Below, one piece after another: positions 56,344-64,000 of a stretch of 64,000 nt of DNA. Position numbers and translations under genes: made by a program. The DNA is from Craspedostauros australis (lineage: Eukaryota > Bacillariophyta > Bacillariophyceae > Mastogloiales > Achnanthaceae): assembly GCA_026770025.1 (NCBI GenBank), contig JAMXDE010000012.1, forward strand, positions 868,001-932,000, written 5' to 3'. Every line of letters starts with the position of its first letter. Position 1 is the first letter of the stretch. The notes under the pieces are model-generated. The model made no database searches. It saw only the letters and a program-made list of their open reading frames with translations, and was not told where the DNA came from.

Positions 56344-57640
56344 CGTGTCGTTGGACTCTGTCGTTGGGTGCTGTTTGTTGAGCGGTGAGTTTGTGAATTG
56401 TTCGGCAGGTTGTTGGAATGCAGATGTGCGATTTTATGAAACCGTCCAGGTGGAGGATGATGCGAACCGGCAAACAAGAAGGATCGAAGCGACCTCGGTT
56501 GTTGGGGTGATGTATCTGGTCTTTGTGACCTGATTGAGGAGAGCAAGTGCGAGTGATGTGTCAGCACTGACTCCTTGTTGTGCTGATCTCTTTCCTTTTC
56601 GCACAAGAGGTGGCCAACCGTAACCGAGAGAGTTGAGTTGGTGTTGGGTTGGGCTGAGTTGTAATACGGAGTTGGTCTGTGTCAGATCGTATGGTGTGAT
56701 GCGAAGATACAAGTGGCGACAAGAGTGGAATGGTCAAACAACACAGTCACCAGCATCACCAGCACCAACAACATCAACAACATCGTCATCGCGTGCGTGA
56801 TGTTCGTCTGCGTTGTCCCTGTTTGTTGTTCGGGTGCCATCAGCGAGGTTGTGACTCTTCTGACGTCACAAAACTTCGTTTTTTGGAGCCGTTTCTGAGT
56901 CATTCTGATCGAGATGGCAGTCTATCCAGAAGAATATAGGCCAGGAAGTGAAAGAAGACAGAGATGTGATGAATGTGTGGACATCATCAACCAAGACCGA
57001 CCCACGGTAGTCAAACCATCCCAAACCAAACAATGAGGATTATGGACATCATCAATCAAGAGCCATACAAAAGTGGCCACGGCATCGAAGGCGAAGCAAT
57101 GAGGAGTCTGGACAGCATCAATCAAGACTGTTGATCTTGGGAGATTAGTGCGGAATTCGATTTGCATGAGGCTGTGGTCGTCACAACAGCATCCAATTTA
57201 GTGCGTCCCTTTATTCTGTGAACACTAGTTACATTTGAAACGTTGAACAATTAATACCAAAATAACAATTACAACTTACCTTACGAATACGGACATAGAC
57301 GGACAACCAAATATGGTACAAAATTGACATCATATACAATTACCCCGCGACTCTTGTTTCAATTATATTAAATATTGCGTATTTACCGCATGTATCAAAA
57401 CCAACAGAATCCAATCCATGATGGCAAACACAACTCCACTTCCTCCGCGTTGCCAACCAACCATCACCCTGGTGCTGTCTGTTCACCAAGGATGTATCAT
57501 AATACGTACCATACTTGCATCGCAATCATAACCACCACCATTGACGTCAGCACTCAACTTACTAAATATTGCGGCCTCCCCGAAACAAGGTTCAGCCGTA
57601 CTCGCAGCCATCGAGCCAACACAAGACAAGGACGAGGACC
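56344..57640. other. Intergenic region sigma factor to orphan gene
   Basis: Contains the 65-bp minisatellite at 56940-57135, ACCAGCATC/AACATCAAC trinucleotide-like repeats near 56745-56790, and an AT-rich stretch at 57230-57370 with ATTATATTAAATATTGCG. No gene was recognised. Confidence 0.45.
56940..57135. repeat. Minisatellite of about 65 bp, three degenerate copies
   Basis: The core GGACATCATCAA(C/T)CAAGA recurs starting at 56979 and 57044, with GGACAGCATCAATCAAGA at 57110, spaced 65 and 66 bp apart. Each later copy is preceded by CAATGAGGA. Confidence 0.85.
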
Positions 57641-60115
57641 ATGTTGCACACAAGCACGAGTATGAAAGCTGAGGTGGAGGCAGCTACGAACGGTCATGGT
57701 GGCGAGAGTGGTGTGGAGGAAGCACCATGCGTGAGATCGCTGATCGAAGGAAGATGGACGCCGCGGCCTTGTCATGAACAGACCCCGCAGCGGTTGGCAA
57801 CGTGCATCTCCAAGATGTCGATGTCACCGCCATCGCCGTCATCATCGGTACCGTCAACATCATCGCCCACGATGCGGGATGGCACGCAGGGATTCTTCGA
57901 ACCGACGGTACCGCACGCTGCCACGTGCTCTTCAACGAGCTGCTCTCCCATCATCATCCAGGAGAGGTACATTCTGTCGGTCGTCACGGTGAGCGGGTCT
58001 GCAGGTGATTCCATTGCAGCTGCTGCCAACACCGGCAATGGGAACAGTGCCAACGCGGAGACGCGGAAGGTCTGCTTCCTTCTCCACGAGCTGTCGATCC
58101 CGAGAGATCCGACGAGTCGGACGAAGACGGAGCCGATCCATCGCCTCGTCGTAGATTACGATGTCTCCATCATCCAGTGCTTCTGCCACACGCTTCCCAG
58201 CCACTCGCAGGACTCTGATGAGACGCTCATGATTGCTGCGCTGTCGACGGAGGGATACGTCTTTTTGCTGGTGCTGCGTGACAGTGCCAGCGTCAGCAGC
58301 CCAACTAACAGAAACAGCAGCAGCAACTACAACTACAACAACAGTATCGGCAGTACCGACCACCAAAGCACCCATGAGAGCGCGTCGGTGCCGAAGCTCG
58401 AGCTCAATTACGTTTGGCACACAGACCGAGTTGGGGCCAGCAACTTCGCCGTCCGATTGAACCTGCCAACATCCGAGAGAGATCACCCTTCCATCTCGAT
58501 CCACATCGGTTATCAATCCAACCACATCGAGTGCTGGCTCATCGTTGCGAGAGAGGACGCGCTGGAGTCGCCTTACGTCAGGACGAGGAGACCGCTGAAG
58601 AAAGGGAGCATGGCAAAGGTCACTCCACCCACGACCAGAGACACGTTCCTCTTTGACAGGCCCGACGTGGTTCAGATATGGAGCGGGTTGCTCGATGGGC
58701 CAATTCGTGCACTGTACTCCTTCACGTTCGGGCAGGATGCGACCAGCGCCAGCATCCGGACTAAGACGGGCAAAGCGGATAGTTTCCACCCTCCTGCAAA
58801 CAGCGCCGCCAGTACCACAGCCCAAGCCTATCCACGGTCCCTACGCTTCCCCCAATTCATCAATCGCAATGGATCCGCACAACATGGGCACGGTCACGGT
58901 CGTGGAAATGGGCACCCGGGTCAAGGCCAAGGTCAAGGCAACGTTATCATCCACGCGGACATGGAGAAAGATGATGCAGCGTACCTAATCGTCATCATCC
59001 AATCAACGCAGAACGAGAATAGTGCACAAAAATCGGCAGCAGCAAGACGGGGATCTACGCCCGCTAAAGAGGAACCCATCTGCCGCGTTGAGATGATCAA
59101 CCTCGAGAGTGTCCTATCGGCTTGGAATCAGCTCCAGAAAGAGATGAACGGGCCTCAGCATGTCACGTTGATGGATCATGCTGTCCCGCAGGAAGTGAGA
59201 ATCAACGCCACATCGAAGACCTCGGACTCGAACATTTCAACAGGTCACGGTGGTGGTGGAAGCACCATCAGTACGAGTACGGATGGAAGAGCAAGGAACC
59301 AGTCATCGTCAACGCGGCTGCCTCCGCTGGTCCCATGCGTTGGAAGCGATGTCATCCGCACTGTGCACGGCGATTCGTCCAGTCATCGGTGCGGCGTGAC
59401 CATGTCTGATGGAAGCGTCCTCTTCCTCACCGCTACGAAGACCAAGAACAACGGCGCTTCATGGGGGACCTTCAATGAGGTAGATTGCAACATGCTGATG
59501 TATCCATCGATCGGATGTGGCATCGCAGCAATTCGCGGCAAAACCAAGCACATGATATGCTGCACACGAAGCGGCACTGTCTTCATTATCCCCGCGCACA
59601 AGGTTCATCAACCCATCAGTGAATCCACAATCCTGACCACGAGCTACCCGGAGGATACTGACTTCGATTCACCGGTGACCTACGTCCAATCCTTCCAAGC
59701 GGGGAACCTCCTTCTGAAACACGGCAGCGAGAGGGTGAAGCTCCCTGTGCTGATCTTTGGATGGACCAATGGCATCATGGACGTGTACGCGTGCAGTTTG
59801 CTACCATCCAGTTTGATCGAGGATTCCACAACAGTTGCAGCGACGCAGATGAAACCAACCGTTCCGGTGGAGCAGCAGGTGCTGATTGAAGACTGCTGGG
59901 AGAATGGGTCGATCGAGCTCCTGTTCCAACTCCTCGAGCATCTGCAGGACGATCCGAATAATCCGTTGCTGCGAGATCCAATGTGGAAGGCAGCGCTCGC
60001 GGAATTCGTGGAGCTTTCGGACTATCCCGACAGCATGGTCGATGTCATGATGGAATCCGAGATGTACCCTGCTATGCGATCGACCCTCCTTTCCTTGTCC
60101 ACAGTTTCTGATTGA
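57641..60115 (+). CDS. Large orphan protein, 824 residues
   Basis: A single long exon from ATG 57641 (GACCATGTTG). No family was recognised. The N-terminus is Ser/Pro-rich; the middle alternates beta-like strands (LIVVIIQS, ILSVVTVSGS, HIECWLIVARED, DVVQIWSGLLDGPIRALYSF) with low-complexity Asn, Ser and Gly/His inserts (GHGHGRGNGHPGQGQGQG). The pattern SDGSVLFLTATK, ICCTRSGTVFIIPAHK and LIFGWTNGIMDVYACSL suggests a degenerate beta-propeller. The C-terminus is helical and acidic (GSIELLFQLLEHLQDDPNNP onward). The length without stops and its even amino-acid quality make it a real gene. Confidence 0.8.
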   Translation: MLHTSTSMKAEVEAATNGHGGESGVEEAPCVRSLIEGRWTPRPCHEQTPQRLATCISKMSMSPPSPSSSVPSTSSPTMRDGTQGFFEPTVPHAATCSSTSCSPIIIQERYILSVVTVSGSAGDSIAAAANTGNGNSANAETRKVCFLLHELSIPRDPTSRTKTEPIHRLVVDYDVSIIQCFCHTLPSHSQDSDETLMIAALSTEGYVFLLVLRDSASVSSPTNRNSSSNYNYNNSIGSTDHQSTHESASVPKLELNYVWHTDRVGASNFAVRLNLPTSERDHPSISIHIGYQSNHIECWLIVAREDALESPYVRTRRPLKKGSMAKVTPPTTRDTFLFDRPDVVQIWSGLLDGPIRALYSFTFGQDATSASIRTKTGKADSFHPPANSAASTTAQAYPRSLRFPQFINRNGSAQHGHGHGRGNGHPGQGQGQGNVIIHADMEKDDAAYLIVIIQSTQNENSAQKSAAARRGSTPAKEEPICRVEMINLESVLSAWNQLQKEMNGPQHVTLMDHAVPQEVRINATSKTSDSNISTGHGGGGSTISTSTDGRARNQSSSTRLPPLVPCVGSDVIRTVHGDSSSHRCGVTMSDGSVLFLTATKTKNNGASWGTFNEVDCNMLMYPSIGCGIAAIRGKTKHMICCTRSGTVFIIPAHKVHQPISESTILTTSYPEDTDFDSPVTYVQSFQAGNLLLKHGSERVKLPVLIFGWTNGIMDVYACSLLPSSLIEDSTTVAATQMKPTVPVEQQVLIEDCWENGSIELLFQLLEHLQDDPNNPLLRDPMWKAALAEFVELSDYPDSMVDVMMESEMYPAMRSTLLSLSTVSD

Positions 60116-60586
60116 ATTGCAGAATCAAGTAGCACTCGTCACGTGTTGCATTATCGGGATGACACGCACAAGTATCGCATTACCCCCAAGATTATGAATT
60201 AGAGAATAGTATAATAGATTACAGTAGAGTAAAATAGAGTAGAGTAACACGCTCGCGCCCTGTGCGAAGTTGCAAGGATGACAGTGGAAGCGAGCTGAGG
60301 TGGTGGTGGTGGTGGTGTGGGTAGTTGTGGGTGTCGTCTTGGTTCGATGGCCTTCCCTCTTGTCTCGTGTTGTAGCGTGCTCAACAACAACAGATCTGAA
60401 CAACAGACACACAACAAAGCAACACAAAAATACCACCAACACAAACACACAAAAGGGAAGACGAGCAAAGATAGCCACAGAAAGCAACTGAAGATCTGCA
60501 ACAAACACCAACACAAAGACAGAGTCAGAGACAGAGGGACGCCGAAGCCACAATTGTATTATATAATAAAGGGAACGTTCGGCAAG
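60116..60586. other. Intergenic region orphan gene to EMC6
   Basis: Holds TAGAGTA/ATAGTA-type repeats near 60205-60250 and a GTGGTGGTGG run near 60297. The last 150 bases are CAACACAAA-rich, suggestive of the EMC6 5' UTR. No gene was recognised. Confidence 0.5.
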
Positions 60587-61353
60587 ATGATGGACCCAAT
60601 GGCAAACCTGGACGCCGGGGCAGCAGCACCCAGCGCCGACGACGATGAGAAGGACGTGATTGATTTCTCCACGCTGCGGCTGAATGTGCAACGGATTGAC
60701 AAGACGAAGTCAGTGATGGGCATCGCATCGGGCTGCGTTGCTGGAATCCTGGGATTGACAGGATGGGAGGGACTGGGTACGTCGGACTAGTGGCATGGCG
60801 TTGTGCCAGTATTCTGCAGCGCAGTGTGCTGTGCTGTGCCGTGATGGTATGGCATGATTTGGCGTGACATGTCGGCTTCGCGAGGTTATTATTATTCTGC
60901 TGCTGCTGCGGTTGTTACAACTGCTGCGATCTTCTTGGAGATGGATCAGGATTGGCCTTGTGCTGCTTCACCATCCAACTTATGATACGAGTGTGGCAAT
61001 ACGATGTGGTCAACTCACTCTTCGCATATCCTTCGGAACTGCTTGTCTTGCATACCCACGCTGGGCCGATCTCTCTCTCTCCCTTTCCGTGTTGACGATG
61101 CGCACACGAATACAACCACAACCTCAACTACCACTGCCACTACAAATATTTCCACGAACGGACGCACACAGTGTGTTTTGCCATCCTGCAGTCCATCGTG
61201 CTGCTCAGCCTTTGGGCCTTCAAGATGAACTTCCGACTATACGCTTGCACAAGACAGTCATGGTTCTCGTACATCTCGGCCAACCTGCAACAAAATGCGC
61301 TGTCATTCACGTTGTTTTGGACGTTGTTCTATGGACTGGTGTATCTGTATTGA
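60587..61353 (+). CDS. EMC6: ER membrane protein complex subunit 6 (EMC6)
   Basis: Two exons are inferred, 60587..60776 and 61172..61353 (donor CTGG|GTACGT, acceptor CACACAG|TGTG, joining in codon GTG). The product is 123 residues. Exon 1 gives an acidic N-terminus then SVMGIASGCVAGILGLTGWE, matching the conserved EMC6 segment SALSGATAGILGLTGLYG. Exon 2 gives the second membrane pair and the diagnostic ending FTLFWTLFYGLVYLY (human FTYVLFWTFLYGMVHVY). The first two codons are both ATG. EMC6 forms part of the intramembrane core of the ER insertase, related to Get2-type proteins. Confidence 0.9.
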
Positions 61354-61488
61354 GAGCATGCGTTCCCATTCCCATCCCACGGGCGGCAAACAACATGTAA
61401 CAAATGAAATCTCTGGAGAGAGCGAGCTCTTTCACAAACGTAAAGTTATACTTGTACGTCATGGGTCCCCTGTCTCAAACTCAGCATT

Positions 61489-62934
61489 CTACGTCAGCGT
61501 TTCCCTTTGTGCTTCCTTCTCCATCTTGACGGCCGTTCGCAGATGCTGAAGGAATTCGAAGGTCGATGATGATGCCCCAGAAGAGATATCGCACATGTGG
61601 AGTGCGTGGGTCTGCAACGGAAGGCGTCGTAGACTTCTCCCGCTCAAGGATTCTGCGTCTGTTGCGCATGCCAACAGCCTTTGCGTGATGTCACTTCCAT
61701 GAACATCGTTCGTCTCTCGCTTGATCGCGTTTGCAAAACTGTCAAGGTGTGCGGTTGCACTGGTGCTGCCGTTGCTACCATTGCCACCATTGCCATTCCC
61801 ATTGTTGCTATCCATCAGAATCCCAGTCCGTTTCAGCTCGTGAATACAAGAGTGCAGGATGTTGTACCGTGCCTCCAAGTTCGGCATGCCGATGCGCAAT
61901 TTCAGGTCCACTCGATCGATGAAAGCAGCATCCACAGTCTTTGTGAGGTTAGTCGTCGCAAGCACAATGACGTTGGGGAATGATTTCAAACGATCGAGTG
62001 ACGTGAGCAACGAATTGACAGCGCGCATGGCATCGGAAGGATCGCCGCCGGAAGCATTGCCTCTGGATGCCGCGAGGCTTTCCACCTCATCGATCAGCAC
62101 GCAAATCAGGGTGGTTGGGTCATCTTCCACCATATCGCGCACCAATTGGAACAGACTGCTCACGAGCTTGCCGCTGGTGGAGAACCACTTGGAGAACAGA
62201 GAGTGTGATCGTATGTCGAGCAGCACCGCCCCTCCTCTGAAATGATGACGGAGCCGGATGACCAGCTTTTGCGCCAGCGCGCGACAGAGACTCGTCTTGC
62301 CCGTCCCCGGTGGGCCATACAAGAGGAGGATTCTGTTCCAGCTGATGATGTTCGATGAAACTCCCTTTTGCGAGAACATCAGCGTGGAGATTGCGTACTG
62401 CAGCAGGCTGCGTTTGATGGATGGCTCAAAGACGAGGTTCTGCCACATCCCATCAAGGCTGTTGTGTGGCAGTGGCATGCTATCACATCCTGCTGTCCAC
62501 TCGTCGTCGCCGCCACCACCGCCATCAGCTGGATCCAGTTCTTCCGTGCTGATTTCCTCTCGGCTGAGTTGATACACGTGCACGTTTGAAGGATTGAGAA
62601 CGAGCAAGTGCTTGCTGCTGTTGATCACGTCGTCCTCTACCGATGTGATGCCATTCGTGTCCTCGATGGTAATTCGCTGGAAGTGGCTGGATAGAAACGA
62701 ATCGGCTGACGGCGTCACTTCTGATGTCAGCGATGATGATACACCGCGTTCTCGTACGTATCCATCTCGGATGTGCCAGGTATCTTGGTGCTCTGAAAGA
62801 TGTGACATGAGCTGCTCTTGCAATCTTGACATCGGCACCATGAGATGATCGTGGGCAACAGCTTCCATGTGAAGTTGGTTCATCATGTTCGCAAGGATGG
62901 TCGTCTTCGTTTCGCACTTTTCATTCGGCGACAT
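61489..62934 (-). CDS. TRIP13: AAA+ ATPase TRIP13/PCH2
   Basis: A single exon of 481 residues starts at ATG 62934. The N-terminal domain (1-180) is lineage-specific but placed as in TRIP13. The AAA+ core begins NLVFEPSIKRSLLQYAISTL. Walker A is LLLYGPPGTGKTSLCRALAQ (207-215), Walker B CVLIDEVESLAASR. The TRIP13-typical DAMRAVNSLLTSLDRLKSFP, sensor-1 VLATTNL and arginine-finger region VDAAFIDRVDLKLRIG follow. An Asn/Gly insert lies near 385 and sensor-2 is LSGRSLRRLP. TRIP13/PCH2 remodels HORMA-domain proteins (Mad2, Hop1) in spindle checkpoint and meiosis. Confidence 0.93.
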   Translation of the reverse strand: MSPNEKCETKTTILANMMNQLHMEAVAHDHLMVPMSRLQEQLMSHLSEHQDTWHIRDGYVRERGVSSSLTSEVTPSADSFLSSHFQRITIEDTNGITSVEDDVINSSKHLLVLNPSNVHVYQLSREEISTEELDPADGGGGGDDEWTAGCDSMPLPHNSLDGMWQNLVFEPSIKRSLLQYAISTLMFSQKGVSSNIISWNRILLLYGPPGTGKTSLCRALAQKLVIRLRHHFRGGAVLLDIRSHSLFSKWFSTSGKLVSSLFQLVRDMVEDDPTTLICVLIDEVESLAASRGNASGGDPSDAMRAVNSLLTSLDRLKSFPNVIVLATTNLTKTVDAAFIDRVDLKLRIGMPNLEARYNILHSCIHELKRTGILMDSNNGNGNGGNGSNGSTSATAHLDSFANAIKRETNDVHGSDITQRLLACATDAESLSGRSLRRLPLQTHALHMCDISSGASSSTFEFLQHLRTAVKMEKEAQRETLT

Positions 62935-63575
62935 GCTTGATTCGTTTCAATGGTGAAGCGATGGGTGGAATACAGATGAGACCTTCGAGCCAGCGGGAGT
63001 CAACGAGACGATGATGGATGGGCAACTGATGCAGCCGTGCTTCGAGATGACCCCAATCTACTTGTGCTTGGCGAAGCGAGAACTCGGGGTGTTTGTGCAG
63101 CGGCGTCAATATAGTCGAAGTGTATCATACAATACGTTGCAGTATGTGCTTGCAATTGTACGAACTACTCGTAGGTGTGGTCCTCCCTCCCATGGTGTGT
63201 GTCCATGCCACAAAGGCATCGCGCGGTGTTGCTGTGAGTGGAAGCGTGTGGGCAGATTTTGTTCTTCGCTCGTTTTGAAATTTGAATTTTGGCGCCATGT
63301 CGATCAATTCGACTGGGTTCACCAACGACGAAAGTTGATGGTCTAACCTCGATGTAGTCTACTGTGATGCGAAATATCAGTATTCATGGTTCGGAGAGCA
63401 CACTGATGCGCAAAATATCACCAAACATGGTTCGATCAATTGAGCAAGCGCTGCATTCGAGGAAAAGTATAGTAGTCTGACAAGACAACGAACCAGGAAT
63501 CACGCTAAAGTAGACGCAATCGAGCTGTTCATGTGAAAACGGAGATGTCGGGAGACCCCGGAGGAAATCTGCTTG
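62935..63575. other. Intergenic region TRIP13 to proteasome beta
   Basis: 5' flank of TRIP13 and 3' flank of the proteasome beta gene. GTACGAACTACTCGTAGG occurs near 63157. CAAAATATCACCAAACATGG and GCGAAATATCAGTATTCATGG (63370-63430) form an imperfect direct pair. No gene was recognised. Confidence 0.5.
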
Positions 63576-64000
63576 TCATACTTTCGCGTTACTTCGTTTG
63601 GGCGGCGCAAATCCAGCAAGATCGGAGCTGTTCCTCTTTTTCTGTCGTTTTATTTCCGTGCCATTCGAGCTTGGGATGGCGATGGTCCTGTATTGTATCC
63701 CCTCCGCTGTCATAATTGAAACCCGAACAAAACCACCGGAACTACCGTCCCTCGCGACCGCCAGCATGACCAAATTCGCCACAAGACCGACCGCCTCATG
63801 TTTATCGTACTGCGTGAAGGGTCGGTTGCTTGCCAACTCATCGATGTGTCCCATCAGAAACGTCGATCCTGACCCGCTCACGCTGTATGACCCTTCGTCG
63901 AGCAACGTACCCCCCGGAAGTATGGAATAGATGAACGACTCCTTCTCCACCTTGTCGTACCCGGCGCAGATCAAGCTTGCCATGAGTTCATGTGATGCGT
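63576..64000 (-). CDS. PSMB6: 20S proteasome subunit beta type 6 (beta-1), C-terminal part
   Basis: The frame runs off the right window edge, so the 5' part including the catalytic Thr is outside. About 141 residues are visible: LICAGYDKVEKESFIYSILP, GGTLLDEGSYSVSGSGSTFL, MGHIDELASNRPFTQYDKHE and VMLAVARDGSSGGFVRVSIM, matching beta-1 (GSGSS..YG.VD, ARDGSSGGVIR). The C-terminus is extended beyond the usual end by about 25 basic residues (EIKRQKKRNSSDLAG...). Beta-1 is the caspase-like site of the 20S core. Confidence 0.85.
   Translation of the reverse strand, partial: ASHELMASLICAGYDKVEKESFIYSILPGGTLLDEGSYSVSGSGSTFLMGHIDELASNRPFTQYDKHEAVGLVANLVMLAVARDGSSGGFVRVSIMTAEGIQYRTIAIPSSNGTEIKRQKKRNSSDLAGFAPPKRSNAKV

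Overview
The window looks like nuclear DNA of a photosynthetic stramenopile, most probably a diatom. Several nuclear genes for plastid proteins (a sigma-70 factor, a GUN4 protein, an ATP/ADP translocase, an acyltransferase, a lipase-like hydrolase and a START-like protein) begin with a short hydrophobic signal peptide ending in an Ala-Phe or similar motif (VDAF, VEGF, CVAF, VNAF, CEAF, VAAF). That is the bipartite presequence used for import into a secondary red-lineage plastid. The PT/PS-repeat cell-surface protein at the left edge and the Ty1/copia relic, which resembles the CoDi elements of diatoms, fit the same picture. Genes are intron-poor with GT-AG introns of about 0.1-1.1 kb. They lie on both strands, separated by roughly 0.1-3 kb. 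No operons, phage or CRISPR were seen.

Layout: 0-5 kb, a mucin-like transmembrane protein spliced to an RRM exon, then EMC8/9. 5.4-14 kb, a gene cut in two by a 7.5-kb terminal-inverted-repeat element that carries a dead copia retrotransposon. 15-21 kb, PDCD4 (two MA3 domains), proteasome alpha-7, and an M50B-like metalloprotease whose HExxH motif is assembled by splicing. 22.7-31 kb, a plastid START/SRPBCC protein, a membrane-anchored nucleoside deaminase, a 3-kb gene-poor stretch, and a cytochrome b5 protein with a Cys-rich lead. 31.5-38.4 kb, nucleoporin Nup155 (about 2,048 residues). 39-48 kb, a class-I-like heme peroxidase, a plastid alpha/beta hydrolase, a plastid lysophosphatidate acyltransferase, a truncated inverted copy of the deaminase gene, and an F-box/WD40-like protein. 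48.8-56.3 kb, a plastid group: ATP/ADP translocase, GUN4, tRNA-Ile(AAU) and sigma factor. 57.6-64 kb, a large orphan protein, EMC6, a TRIP13/PCH2 AAA+ ATPase, and the C-terminal part of proteasome beta-1.

Functionally the genes are mostly housekeeping: ER membrane protein insertion (EMC6, EMC8/9), the proteasome (alpha-7, beta-1), the nuclear pore, translation control (PDCD4), and plastid transcription, tetrapyrrole regulation, energy exchange and lipid synthesis. The most noteworthy structures are the transposon-split gene, the composite element itself, the surface-protein/RRM fusion, and the inverted segmental duplication of the deaminase gene. Exon joins were worked out by hand from splice consensus, reading frame and family conservation; none has transcript support here.
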